Shown: positions 1 through 12,326 of the stretch, one piece after another
Numbering within the stretch: position 1 is the first letter of the stretch
Layout of the letters: every line of letters begins with the position of its first letter
DNA from: Aphidius gifuensis
Lineage: Eukaryota; Arthropoda; Insecta; Hymenoptera; Braconidae
Reading direction: 5' to 3'
Length of the DNA: 64,000 nucleotides
NCBI RefSeq assembly: GCF_014905175.1
Contig: NC_057792.1
Span: 1,240,001-1,304,000 of the forward strand
Program-made: the position numbers and the translations under genes
Notes under the pieces: model-generated
What the model was told of the DNA's origin: nothing
The model's database searches: none
Seen by the model: the letters and a program-made list of their open reading frames with translations, nothing else

Positions 1-639
1 AAATAAGTAAAATGATTTATAAAAGTTATTGATATTTATGTCACGGTCATTAAATCAATATTTGAATAAAAATAAATATATTTGAATTAAAATTAAACCT
101 TGTCGACCTAAAGACACAAGTAACATGAAATAAGAAATATAAAAAAAATGATAAGAAATAGAAAAATGCACAAGTCTGGCCAACAATTTACAAATTAACT
201 TGTTAAAATTTTATTGATGACGTGGCTTTGTCACATCACAAAATAATAATATATCTTCATCTCATCTTGTATTTGAAATATTTTATAGTAAAAATTCAAA
301 TTGTTGTTTAAAAATAATAAATTAAATTTGCATTTTTCCAAATTGATTAAAGATTTGCATGAATTATTATTAGGTAATATTTTAAATATTTTCCTTGAGC
401 TTATTATATTTTTTTTGTTCCTATTTTTCATATTATTATTTAGCTAATTGTTGGTAAATGAAATTTTAGTATTTAAGGAATAAACAATTATAATATTTTG
501 CAAGTGATGTTGTAAATATTACTGTCTATTATTAAATAATTAAACAAAGGTTTTTGACCACCTCCTTCTCTTTTTTATTTTTATTCTTTTCGCTCATTTG
601 TTAAGATTAAATTGTGCAGTGATTGTATCGCAACAAGTT

Positions 640-700
640 GAAAGTACAACTGACTCTTCAGTCAAACTAAAAGATACTCATCGAGTGCACGATAAAATAA
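640..700 (+). promoter_or_regulatory. Possible core promoter/TSS of ninjurin A
   Basis: An arthropod-like initiator, TCAGTC, lies at 658-663, about 225 bases before the ninjurin start codon, within a stretch less AT-rich than its surroundings (about 610-690). No clear TATA box is seen. An unspliced 5' UTR from about 660 to 884 would fit. The rest of 1-640 is AT-rich and shows nothing I can name. Confidence 0.3.
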
Positions 701-884
701 TTTATATATTTTTTAATAAAAAACATAAACATCAGTATCATTTTTCATTTATCTTTCAACAGATTGTTAATTTTTTTTATTTATCATTTTTTGTTTTCAT
801 TAAAAACATTTATATTTGTCAAGAAAATCAAGTATAATTTATCGAAAAAAAATTCAAATTCAAATTTATTTAAACAATATTAAA

Positions 885-3491
885 ATGAGTAAAAAACCTG
901 ATCAATTTGGAGGTGATACAAGTGCTTCAAGTATCAATGAAATTATAGAAAAACCAAGTGTTCCACTGCCAGAAAATCTTTCAGACGTTCCAGAAAATCT
1001 TCCAGACGTTCCAGAAAAAATAACAAAAAATTTTAATAATAATTCCGAAATTCCAGGTATTATTAAAAAATTTAATAATGATACTTTTGTTGAACCATCA
1101 TCATCGACAAATGGCTATCCTGAAAAGTCACCAATGCCATCACCAAAAGATGAGACATCAAGTGATGGATTAAAAGAAATATTTTCAGCAGTGAGTGATT
1201 AAATATAATTTTTTTTTATTGAAGATAAGTGGTCAATTTTAACGTGGTCAACATACAAAATAAACAACACAATGACAATATTTTTTTATAAATTTGTCAT
1301 GCCCTATTGTTGATAGATATAAATTTATATTAATATACACTAAAAAATGATATCCTTTTGTGCAAACAATGACTGTGATTATCATCATGAATGTTTGTGC
1401 AAATATGAATTTAATATTTACTCATCGAATTCTCAATTAAATACATCGCAATAAAAATAATATATAGAACAATGAATTTATTGTTTTTTTTTCTTTTTTG
1501 TTTCAGGTCAAATCATTGGATGCTAATCGATATGCCACTAAGAAAACTATTGCTCAGGGTTTGTATTATTTGGCTCATTTTTTATTCATTCATTTGATGG
1601 TTTATTTATTTTTTAATTTTTTTATTTATTTATTTAATCAACTATTTATTGAATATTTTATTATTTTTTTTCTACTACTATTATTATTGTAGTAATTTCG
1701 ATTGCTAATGATAATCGAAATTCGAAATAATAATTCTACATCAAATAATTACACATCTTATTAACTAATTTGTCTATTTATTTACTAATTAGTTTATTGA
1801 TTGATTTTTTTATTTATTTATTTATTCTATTTGTCTATTTATCAATAATTATTATAATATACTATTTACTTTTAAATTTAGGTATGCTAGATATTGCTCT
1901 ATTAACTGCAAATGCTTCCCAATTGAAATACATCCTTCAGGTAATGAAAAAAAATCAAAAAACAAAACAATAATAAAATAAAATTAAAAAAACAATGATA
2001 AATTAATTTTTAAATAATAATTCAAGGTGGGAAGACAACATGAATTTTATACACTCATGCTGACACTCATTTGTCTATCAATTGGTCTCCAGGTAATTAA
2101 TTAATCTCTATAATTATTAATTAAAATTCACCAATCACATATATAAAATTTAAAATTAAATATACACACGCTGCAATATTATTGTCTGCTTACAAAATGT
2201 TCCAATTGCAACGTAGAATAAATAAATAAAATATAATTAATAATTTAAAAATTAACAAAAAGAAAAAAAAAAGAAAATTGTAATATTAATACAGGTACTA
2301 TCGGGTTTATTATCATTGTCATTGAATTTAATGATGGATAGAAAAATGGAAGACACAAGAAAAGCCAGATCACTTGAATGGATTGGTCAAATACGTGTTG
2401 CTCTCAGCTTTATTGTTTTTTTGGACAACATTCTCATTGCTGCATTTGATCCAATGGGTTTTTCATCATTAATAATTTATGAATCACAATTTTCACAAAC
2501 AGCAAATGGTGATATTGTTAATAATAATTAAATTACACAATTAAATATATTTTATCATACGTCGCAATTGGTACAATTCGTAAGACAAACAAATTTTAAC
2601 AAATGAAATTATAATTTTGATTTTTAAATTATTCAATTAATGTTAAATGAAAAATTAATAAATAATTAATATTGGACAGGCTGTGATTGGAATACTTTTT
2701 ATAATTGTTGGTGGATTGGACATTAACAGACGCAGGGATCAGTGGGCTGCTGATATTATTAATGACATAATATTAATTGGGGTTTTTATTATCAGTTTAA
2801 CAAATGTTGTTATATCTGGTTTTGGAATGGAATATTCAGGAAAACCAGCTGAACTTTATAGAAGACACAATACTATTAATGAAGTTTCTTGAAAAAAAAA
2901 AAAACATATTTTTAACACACACATTTCATTTCATTAATCATACAAATTTATTTATTTTTTTTTATTTAATTTTTTAACAGAAAAAAATAGTATAAAAATG
3001 TGTGGGGTAAAATGGACCGAGGGAAAAATTTAAAAAGTTTTTAAAAAGACTGTAGAAAAAAAATTAAACACTATTAATTAATACACATGAAAAAAAAAAT
3101 GGTCAAGGTTTAAGAATAAAAATTTACAATTAATAGTAATTAATATTTCTAGCTTTCGTTTATCGAAAAAAAATTTTTTTCTTTTATTTGTTTTTGGGCC
3201 GGTCCATTTTATCCTACATTTAAAATTTTTAAAATTTTATTTTATTATTATTTTATTTATTTTGTTTTCATAATTATTTAGATTATTCAAGGAATTATTT
3301 GTCTGCTACTTGGAAGTACCTACAATATTAATAAAGAAAAAGATCAAAAAAATGCAAACACTTGGAATAATATTGTCTTGGCAATGATGGTCCTGACAGT
3401 GGCTATAAATATTTTAATATCTGCATTTGAAATGAAAGACTCGTATCACATTCAAGAAGTACCAATGCACTCTGGCTATTATCCATATTAA
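885..3491 (+). CDS. NijA: Ninjurin A with three alternative terminal exons
   Basis: Ninjurins are small plasma-membrane proteins; NINJ1 oligomerises to rupture the membrane in lytic cell death and also acts in adhesion. Exons: 885-1190, 1507-1558, 1882-1940, 2027-2092, then one of 2295-2531, 2680-2892 or 3282-3491. All junctions are GT-AG and keep frame. The common part (161 aa) has a disordered Ser/Pro/Glu-rich N-terminus of about 102 aa, then the family core: NRYATKKTIAQG, MLDIALLTANASQLKYILQ, and transmembrane helix 1 (TLMLTLICLSIGLQ). Each alternative last exon encodes a full second transmembrane helix and its own C-terminus, giving proteins of about 239, 231 and 230 aa. The 5a helix is ALSFIVFLDNILIAAFD, with counterparts in 5b and 5c. 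The start at 885 is the first ATG of the exon frame; the exon ends GCA|GTGAGT, and reading through would stop within three codons. The family call is firm; the symbol is by analogy with Drosophila. Confidence 0.9.
2997..3220. mobile_element. MITE-like element with terminal inverted repeats
   Basis: A 224-bp AT-rich stretch in the intron between ninjurin exons 5b and 5c is bounded by imperfect inverted repeats. The left end (2997-3019) contains GGGGTAAAATGGACCG and the right end (3200-3220) contains CGGTCCATTTTATCC. There is no coding capacity inside. Such GGTAAAATGGACC-type ends resemble short non-autonomous DNA transposons in insects. The superfamily and the target-site duplication cannot be settled here. 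Confidence 0.6.
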
Positions 3492-3887
3492 TTATTATCA
3501 TTAAAAGAAAAAGGAAATAATACACGAAATCTTCTCGACTGATGAAGAAATATTTTTATTTTTTTTTCTTTACTCCATTTGATTCACTCCATTATACAAT
3601 TTTTGGTTTATAATTTTTTATCTTTTTTATACATATATTTTTTTTTTAAACTCTCTCTGAATACACATATTCAATTATTCACATAACAAACATTTAACAA
3701 TTGTGTACATTATTCATAAATAGACATGAAAAAAAAATAGATAGATATTTCAAAAGTTTCTATGACTAGATATACATTTTTTTTTTTTTTTTACATACAT
3801 TTAGTAATAATAATTTTTTTTTTTTTGTTCATTTTGATGTTAACATATTTTAAATAATTGTTTTAATTGTTGTTGAGACAGTTGAGG

Positions 3888-4975
3888 TCATTTTTTCCCA
3901 CCTGTAAACAATAAAAAAAAAAGTAAATGAAAAAAAGATTTTAATGAAAATTATAATTATATTTTTACTCGTAAAAAAATTAATAATACTAAAAAAAAAT
4001 TAATAAAGTATGTATATTTATTTAATTATTTATTATTAAATTAAAAAAAAAATGTATTATTTACAATTTTTATTTAAATAAATGAAGCATTTAAAAATTT
4101 AAAAATTAAGGTATAAAAATCAAATTTTATTTTCATGTTAATTGATTATTTTAAATAATAAATTAATTGATTATTTATTATTTTTTTTAATGTTAAATAT
4201 TAAATATCTGAATTGCAATTGATTTGTTATTTTTAGCTAATTTTTTTGAGTCTTCTTGGTGGTAATGAACGATCGACAAATCCAGCCGTCTTCAAATCTC
4301 ACGACTGACTTTTTTCATAAACGAAAATAGAATTTTTTTTTTCCATTTTAATGAGTTATTTGTTATTGATAATAATAATATATTAATATAGTTTATTTTT
4401 TCAAATTTATGATTATTAATATATATATTATTTTTACCTTTTTTACCGCTTTTTGGCCCGGCTTTTGAATCGCCCTTGACCTCGGCACCTTTTCCGCTCG
4501 ACGCCGGCGCAGCTCCGCCTTTCTTATTCTTTAAAATAATAAATATCAATAATCACAAACATTTTACTCAATATTCAATTTTCATCAATACATTTCAATA
4601 TTATTATTATCATTTTTAAATAATACTTACATCCCCTTTACCGCCACCTCCACCGCCTCCTAAAAAATGAAAAAAATCAAGATTTTTTTTTTCTTATATT
4701 TTTGTGTTTTTAATTCAAAACAATCGAAAAAATTAATTTATAATTTATAATTTATATTTAAACAATTGATGAATTTAATGTATTTTTAAAATATAATAAT
4801 AATTTATAAATATCATGATTAGTTTTTTTTTTATTTCAATGTCAAGTGCAACGCAATAGATATAATTTTATCTCCACGATAAAATAAAGCTCATCTAGTA
4901 TCTAAAAATAAATTATTTTTTTTCTAAATAATAAAAATTTTTTTATTAAATCTTACCTTTACCACCTTTTCCCAT
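3888..4975 (-). CDS. Small Gly/Lys-rich protein, unrecognised, with two possible last exons
   Basis: I do not recognise this protein. Exons on the minus strand: 4975-4957 (start MGKGGKG), 4659-4631 (glycine run ending KGD) and 4528-4438 (NKKGGAAPASSGKGAEVKGD, then SKAGPKSGKK). Two acceptors fit the phase. One, after a long pyrimidine tract, opens 3901-3888 and ends the protein as GKKGGKK (50 aa). The other opens 4304-4237 and gives a 22-residue tail, VVRFEDGWICRSF followed by ITTKKTQKN (68 aa). The coding exons are strikingly GC-rich against the local background, which supports them as real. A 5' UTR exon probably ends at the donor at 5125-5126. The composition suggests a basic, disordered, nucleic-acid- or ribosome-associated protein, but no domain supports a function. 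The first exon resembles the Gly/Lys-rich N-terminus of parvulin-type PIN4, yet no PPIase domain follows. Confidence 0.6.
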
Positions 4976-5838
4976 CTTTCAGTAGAGCTTTTTTTTTTCT
5001 AGTTTCTTGCAACTATAATTTGATAGATAAACAATTTATATATTTTTTTTTTTTGCAAATTTAAATATAAAATTTATTTTTAAAATTCAAAAAATGTTAG
5101 ATCTGTCAAATGGCGACTGCACTTACCTTTGTTTCAAACAACTATTTCAACCTTACTCGTATATTTTTTATTTAATTTTTTAGTGCAACTGACAACCTGA
5201 CCTCCTCCCTTCTTTTCACCCACCCGTTGCGCGAAACTAGAGTCGTCGCAAACGAGCATTGATGTTAAAAGCTCACGTCACATCAAATATAGCTTCCTAT
5301 TTTTTTTTTTTTTATATTATTTTTATTATACTGTCATCTCGCAATATTGCATATAAAAAGTAATAAAAAAATATTCAAACGTGATATACAGGCTGTTGCA
5401 AAATAAAAAAAACAAAAAATATTTCAAAAAAAATTTCATTTGTTTATATCAATAAATAATAATAATAATAAAAAAATTTAAAAAATTTATTTTTATTCTG
5501 GTAATTAATAATAACAATATAATGAAAAAAATCAAATTTATAAATTTTAATTTATTATCATATTAAAACGTGAATAAAAAATTTTTTTATTTAAAAAAAA
5601 AATATATAAAAAAGTTGTCGAGTTAATAAACTATAAATTTTGTGTTTTTGTTGTTTTAAAAATTATATTTTTTAAATTTATAACACCTTGTATATTGTCG
5701 TCCTTCAATATGACTATTCAGAGATTTTTAAATTCACTGCCAAGTAGGCCATTGGACAGGGTCAATGGATTTTAATAAAAATAATTAATTGTAATTATTA
5801 TAAAAGCACAATTAGCATGATTAATATTGCAATAATTA
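4976..5838. other. Intergenic region with likely first exon of the Gly/Lys-rich gene
   Basis: A less AT-rich patch at about 5,100-5,270 with a minus-strand donor at 5,125-5,126 looks like a 5' UTR exon and promoter for the small gene to its left. From about 5,280 to 5,838 the DNA is AT-rich, with nothing I can name beyond the 3' UTR of the second ninjurin. Confidence 0.45.
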
Positions 5839-6513
5839 TTAAGGATAATTTTGTAAAACTGATGGAGCAGATGTTACACTAAATGCAGCAACAAATACAT
5901 TTATAATTGTTATTAAAAAAACACCAACCACAACATAATTATTTATTTTAATTGCTTGTGGTGATTTTGATTTTCCTTTAACATCAAAACGTCCTTTGAA
6001 TATCAAACTCATCCCAACTGCAATCTAGCATTTTTAAATTTAATATAATTATTAATAATAATAGATTAATCTTTATTTTAAAATTTATTTTACCTGTAGT
6101 AAAAGACTGAAGATAATTAATGCAACAATTATCCAAAAAGTTGGACTTTTACGTTGATATTCAACTAAATAACGCAATTGATTTGCATTGGCTGTTATCA
6201 GAGCTACATCCATCATTCCTTTGAAATTTAAAATATTAAATTTCAATTAGTATTATTTATTACATTGTAAATAATTTTATTTACCTTGTGCAACTGTTTT
6301 TTTTGCTGCAAATGAATGCTGTTGTCTTATTATTCGAGAGCATCTTTTATCAGTTGTATCAATTGTTATGACATTGTCTTTAAAATCAATTTCTTTTAGA
6401 CCTTTTTCAACCTCGTCATCAGTCAATTCATTTTTAATATCTGATGGAATTATTGACTCATTATTTTCATTAACTGAATTTATTTCTGGAGGTAAACCAG
6501 CTTCTTTAGCCAT
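5839..6513 (-). CDS. Second ninjurin (ninjurin B-like)
   Basis: A 179-aa ninjurin paralogue in three minus-strand exons: 6513-6285, 6218-6094 and 6024-5839. The N-terminus (MAKEAGLPPE) is acidic and short. The family core follows: SFAAKKTVAQGMMDVALITA, then NANQLRYLVEY, a first membrane helix (FWIIVALIIFSLLLQ) and a second (YVVVGVFLITIINVFVAAF), ending SVLQNYP. The intron positions match ninjurin A: a phase-1 junction inside QG and an intron right after LLLQ/GLQ, so the two are old duplicates that kept gene structure. They face each other, with the Gly/Lys-rich gene between. Unlike ninjurin A it has one last exon only. Likely role: plasma-membrane adhesion or rupture. The orthology to fly NijB or NijC is not decided. 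Confidence 0.9.
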
Positions 6514-7703
6514 TTTTTTACAATTCAAGTTTCTTTTCTCTTTTTTTTAAATTAATTTTGTTTTTTTTTTTATGCAATTTTAATTATTACTTTAGGGTAA
6601 TGAGGTTGAATAATAACTGATTCTTCCTACGCTTCTTCCGGTAGTTGTTTTTATTAAAAAACCATACTGCGATAAATATTGGTTTTTATTATCAAATTTA
6701 GGTCAAATTTCAATACCACAAGAAAAATAAATACCGTGGTTTATAAATAATTATTTTTATATCGTTTATATATTTAACAACAATCAGTTAATTTATTATA
6801 AAAATATTTTTAAAAAAATAAATATAAATATATTGTTTTTTATTCACTTTTTAAATAATAATTATTTTTTCTTTTTGAATTTTCGCGCCAACGGAGAAAT
6901 CTTTCTTACCGTTCAGCGACCATTTTTTATATTGTTTAAATGGCGCTATTTGACAATTACTATTGTTATTGTTGTTGTGATTAGAAATAATATTTACTTG
7001 TTAAAAAAAAAAAAATAAAAACAAAAACATAATATTACTCGTAAATTTTAATTTAGTTTTTTTATTATATTAGATAATCCATGTAGATTCGAGTGAATAT
7101 TTAAAAATTAAATAAATAAATGTCATTTGTGCTTTGACCTCGGATTATATCTTTTTTTTTTTTCTTCAACATACATTCTTTTTTTTTTTTTAACTCCATT
7201 GGACGCGCAACCGCATATTAATATTTTCAACAATAAATAAATTATCCAGTTTAATTAAAAGCCAGTCTTATCATAATTAACAAAATAAATAAACAATAAT
7301 TAATTAAATTTGTTTTATTGATTAATTTAATTTTATCATTATTTTTTTAAACAAATTTTATAACTGTGACATATTTTGGTGAGTTGATATACTTTCTCTT
7401 GTCTCTTGATTAATTTTTTTTTTACTTACAACAAGCCAACTTATAATTTAATAATAAAAAAAAAAATAAGAAAAAGAACATGAATCAAGAACAAAGAATA
7501 TACAAAAATATATATTAATATTGTTTATTATTTCCTGAAGAAACTCCGGCTTCTTGCCAAAAAAAAAAAAAAATATATATAAAACAAAAAAAAATTAATA
7601 AATTCAAGTCAAATTTAGATTTCATACGTAAAAGAACTTATTTATTTTAATATTTTTTACTCAGTCTTTCATATAAACTTGTTTGTTAAAATAATATTCA
7701 ATA
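6514..7703. other. Divergent intergenic region, ninjurin to F-box gene
   Basis: An AT-rich spacer between two divergently transcribed genes, so it should hold both promoters. A less AT-rich patch near 6,880-6,960 (containing TTCGCGCCAACGGAG) may be a promoter. It also resembles an E2F-type site (TTCGCGCC), which I note without further support. The rest is homopolymer runs and low-complexity AT sequence. Confidence 0.4.
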
Positions 7704-9450
7704 ATGTCATCAAATATTGACAATTTATTTATGAAATTATTAGAAAAATCAACATTATATTCACAAAAATGCATAATGTAAATTAAAAATTAATTTTGTT
7801 GATTATAATTAAATTAATAATTGAATTATTATCCAGGTGTAAGAGAAAAATGAAGCCAAAACGTAGTAGATCAATGTCACCAGAAGCATCAAGTAGTCGT
7901 GGTACTAAAATCCAAAAAATATCTGATTACAAGACAAAGCCAATTGATGATCAACCAGTACAAAGAGTTCAATTATTAGATTTTTCAGATGACGTTATTT
8001 TAAATATTATGAAGTATTTAAATCCACAAGATCTAATGTCATTGAGTTTGTAAGTTGATGCTATATTTTTCCATCAAATCAAACATTAATTTATGAAAAT
8101 TTTCTTGTCCAATAGATGCTGTCATTTGTTAAATCGAGTTGGTCGTGATAGAACAGTATGGCATACTGCAGATTTTCGTTCGAAACCAATGCCATTTGAT
8201 GAGCTACGTTTGTACCTTAAATATTTTCATCCAACAACATCAAGCATATCAATTAATGGAAAAATTAATGATAACAATGAATTATATGAACTTAAACAGT
8301 ATTTTTTAAAAACTGTTTGTAAATTATGTACGTCACTCAAGGAATTAATTATTGAAGAATATAAAATTATCAGTACAGAGGTAATTAAAATTTAATTTTT
8401 TAATTTTATTATTTATTAATTAACATGGTAATTGGTTTTTTTACAGATAAAAATTAGTGATTTTCCAACGACACTAGAAACTTTGTCATTAAAAGGAACT
8501 AATGTTTGTGATTTATCAACAAGTAGATCATATTTTTTTAAGCTAGATCAACTGATGCCCAATTTAACAGTAAAAAAAAAGCTATTATTTATATTTAACA
8601 ATGATAAATAATTATGTTTATTAATTTAATTTAATTCATGCTTTTTTTTAGACTTTAATATTGACAAATTGTCAATGGTTAACTGGTCATTCATTAATGG
8701 TAATAAGTAAAATACCAAAATTAAAAGAATTACGTATAAATTCATGTAAAAATCTTGGTGAATGTGTTGCATATGCTAGTTTATCAACACGTTTTGGTTT
8801 TAAAACATTAGAAAAATTAGATTTAAGATGTACAGCATTTGGTGATAGTGAATTGCGTTGTTTTGGTAATACAACAACATTGACACATATTTATTTGGAA
8901 TATTCACAAGAATTAAATAATCAACAATTAGAAAATAGACCACAGCAACAATTGGGACAACCAGTTTATGAAGATAATCATCTTGTACAATATGTGGCAA
9001 ATAATGATATTAATATGCTTAGACCAGATCAATCAAGTTGTCGTATTACTGACAGATCAATATGTGCACTAGGAAGTTATTTATGTGATAGACGTGTACT
9101 TGATAATGCAATAAGAAATGTTATTCTTGTTGAAGAAGATATTCGAGTTTTAAATAATCCAAATTTAACTAATCTAGTACTCAGGTAAATTATTTTGTTG
9201 ATGTTTATATTATTTTTAAATATCTCAGTATAATTTTTATTAATTAATTTAATTTTATTGATGTTTTGTTTTGTCGTTTTTGTTTAATAGAAATTTTTCA
9301 AAAGTTACCAATCAAAGTTTGATACATTTGGCAGCAAATGCCGATAAACTCAAGTATCTTGATGTTACTGGCTCGGGGGTAACTGCAGAAGGAGTCAGAA
9401 CATATACTTTGGCCAGACCTGATGTTACACTTATATCCTCTTATTACTAG
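7704..9450 (+). CDS. F-box and leucine-rich-repeat protein
   Basis: Substrate-recognition subunit of an SCF ubiquitin ligase, by domain content. Exons: 7704-7777, 7837-8049, 8116-8380, 8447-8569, 8652-9184 and 9291-9450, in frame throughout, giving 455 aa. The F-box starts at about residue 70 (VQLLDFSDDVILNIMKYLNP, then QDLMSLSL and CCHLLNRVGRDRTVWHT) and is split by an intron. The remainder is LRRs of the FBXL type (LETLSLKGTN, LKELRINSCKNL, LEKLDLRCTAFGD, LTNLVLRNFSKVTNQSLIHL, LKYLDVTGSGVTAEG). The first exon adds 25 residues (MSSNIDNLFMKLLEKSTLYS...). A start at 7850 (MKPKRSRSMSPE) is possible if that exon is not used, since its reading frame joins but its donor is only moderate. A Lys/Arg stretch at about 28-35 could be a nuclear signal. 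The exact FBXL orthologue is not assigned. Confidence 0.85.
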
Positions 9451-10485
9451 CCATAAAATCATATGTAAATTATCAATTTATATAATCAAAAATCATGGAA
9501 ACCAGTAAAGGTAATAGACATAGAATTATAACAATTTTTTTTCACACACTGGGTGGTGTTTTTTTTTTTATTTTATCATTCATTAATGTAATGATTTTTA
9601 AATTGATTTTTTTTTTTGTATGAAGTAATCAAGTTGTATTGATTGTATTTAGATTTTAACAAAATTAATTAGTTTTATCAACGAGAATGAAAAACGGCTG
9701 GTGCCAGATGAAATTTTTAAAAGCTTTTTTTTTTTTTTTTTTTTATAAATAATTTATAAATCTATTTAAATAAACGAATGAAAAAATAATTAATTGAAAA
9801 ATATTTATTCGAAATAAATGAAATTTCAAGGAAATAAATTTTTTTTTTTTATTAAATAATAATGATTTATTTAAAAATTGAATGACAAATTAATATTAAA
9901 GAAAAAGAAGAAAAAAAAAAATACAAATTTTGACATTAAGTTTAAATTAAGTTGTTGATTTTGAGTGGGAAATTATTTGATATTTGTTTGATTACAAAAA
10001 AAATAATTTGAATTAAAAAGAAATTGAGGGCAAGATAAATTTGTTCAAGCCCATTTTTGCTTACATATATTTATTATATAAAATTATTACTAAAGATACT
10101 TGAATTGTAATTAAAAATAATAATTGTCATTATTTATAGAAATGATAAGTAATCAATTGTAAACATAAAATAATTTTTAATAAATGCACTAGTTATTGAT
10201 AATAAAAATTTAAAATTAATATTATTTAATAAATAAAACGTTGTATATTTATTATTTATGTAAAATACACGTACTTGTATGTAAAAAAAAAAAAGAAAAT
10301 ATAAACAAAAATATGCTTAAATAATTGAAAATATTATTCTTAATTTTTATCTATAATTACAAAATTATAATTTCATTTTTTATTTATCAATTTTATATAG
10401 AAACAAAATCGTATTTGATTGTCAATTTTATTTCGTTTTTATTTTGTTTTTCTCTGCTTTTTTTTCACAGTGTTTTATCTTCATC
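9451..10485. other. Intergenic spacer, F-box gene 3' UTR and MPP-like gene leader
   Basis: AT-rich DNA with homopolymer runs and several AATAAA-type signals for the upstream gene. A pyrimidine-rich acceptor (TTTTTTTCACAG) ends at 10,470, just before the next start codon, so the MPP-like gene probably has a spliced 5' UTR. Nothing else is recognised. Confidence 0.45.
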
Positions 10486-12326
10486 ATGTTGAGCACATTA
10501 AAATATTTATGTCCTAAAAAATTGTCTTTTTTTCAAGGATTAACAGTACGTAATTAATCAATAAATTTATAATTTAATTAACAAAAAAAACTATTAATTT
10601 TTAGAATATAAAAAACAGAAGTTTTTGGAAAAATAATTTACGTAATGAAAGGTTAATTTATCCTGATGAAATTGTCAATGAAACATTATTAAAAAATGGT
10701 ATGAAATTATTTTGTGAAGAAAAAAATGCAAATACAACAATTGTCGGTTGTTTTTTATCAGCTGGATCAATTTATGAGCAAGAAAATGAAAGAGGAGCAT
10801 CATTATTCATGGAACACTTGATATTTAATGTATAAAAATTTTTATCTACCCACAATATCAATGTAATAATTAACTATTTTAAAATTATAGAAAACAAAAA
10901 ATATGATGGCTGAAGATATCGAAAATCAATTGGCAAATATTGGTGGAAAATTTTCAGCAATTGCAATGAGAGATGTATTTATATTATATGGCATAGCTCC
11001 ATCATTGAATGTTGAAAAAATTATTTCAATGCTTGCTGAGTTTCTTTTTAATGGTTTAATTTGTTAGTCAATTATTTTTACATTTAAATTAGCTTTTAAA
11101 TAATATATCATTTAATTATTTATGTAATTAAATTGAAGGTGATGATGATGTTGAAAAAGTAAAACCAGTTATATTACAAAGATTAAATGAAATGGAAAAT
11201 AATCATGAACAAGTTGTTATGGATTATTTATCGTCAATTGCATATCAAGGTACATTACTTGGAAAAAGTATTTACCCAACAACTTGTGAAATTAAGTAAG
11301 TTGTTAATATTATTATTAATTAATTTTTCATTAATGAAATAAATTAATTTATATAGAAATATAACTGAAGAACAAATTAATTCATTTAAAAATCGTTTAT
11401 TTAAATCTTCAAACATGACAATAATCACAACTGGTGGAACAGCTATTGAAGAAGTTCAATGTCTAGCTGATCATTATTTTTATGATGAGATTAAAAATTG
11501 TAACAACACTGATCCATGTTTGACAGTTTGTCCTGATGAAGTTTATCCAAAATGCATGTCTTTTAGATTTACTGGTAAGTTAAATTAATTTTAATTATTG
11601 AACTATTGATACAGCTGTTCGAAAAATAATACAGGTTCAGATATGAGAGTACGAGATGATGATAATAACTTTGGACATGTAGCAATTGCCATTGAAGGTC
11701 CTGGTTATGAAAATAGTAATGATCATTTTGCTTTAAATATAGCAAAAGAAATAGTTGGTGAATGGAATCTTGGAAATTCTGGTGGTCATAATAATTGTCA
11801 TAATGTTGCTCAATGGTCATCGAAATTTGAACTTTGTCATCTTTATAAATCATTTAATATTGCCTACAACTGTACAAGTCTTTGGGGTTGTTATTTTGTT
11901 TCAGAAAAGCTCAAAATTGAGGTAAAAAATATTCATTATCTTCAGTGGATTAATTTTTAATTAATTAAAAATTATTATTAGGACATGATTAATATTATTC
12001 AAAAAGAATGGATGAGATTATGTACATCATTAACAAGCCATGAATTAACAAGAGCAATAAATAATTATAAAACAAAAAAATTAATAATTATAAATGATCC
12101 AGTTGGTCGTTTTTTTGATTTAACAAATTGTATTTATCGAAATGGAAAATACGAAACAATATGCCAAAGATTGGAACGTTATGAAAATATTAATGCTGAT
12201 GTTTTGTGTGATGTTGCTGATAAATATATTTATGATAAATGTCCAGCTGTTGTTGGACTTGGTAGCGTTGAAAATCTGCCAGATTATAATCTTATCAGAT
12301 CATCCATGTATTTACTACGAAGATAA
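10486..12326 (+). CDS. M16 peptidase-family protein, MPP-beta/UQCRC1-like, degenerate active site
   Basis: Related to the beta subunit of mitochondrial processing peptidase, which removes import presequences in the matrix. Exons: 10486-10545, 10605-10829, 10891-11062, 11139-11295, 11357-11574, 11635-11921 and 11982-12326, giving 487 aa, the usual length. The N-terminus (MLSTLKYLCPKKLSFFQG) fits a mitochondrial presequence. Family landmarks: TLLKNGMKLFCEE, GCFLSAGSIYEQENERGASL, LANIGGKFSA, DYLSSIAYQGTLLGKSI and the C-terminal CPAVVGLGSVENLPDY. The zinc motif HxxEH is LFMEH here: the first histidine is leucine, and the glutamate expected in VILREMQE is replaced (VILQRLNE). Two of the three metal ligands are therefore missing, as in non-catalytic M16 members such as complex III core proteins. 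It is likely a non-catalytic or highly diverged paralogue. The full-length frame and intact splice sites argue against a pseudogene. Confidence 0.85.
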
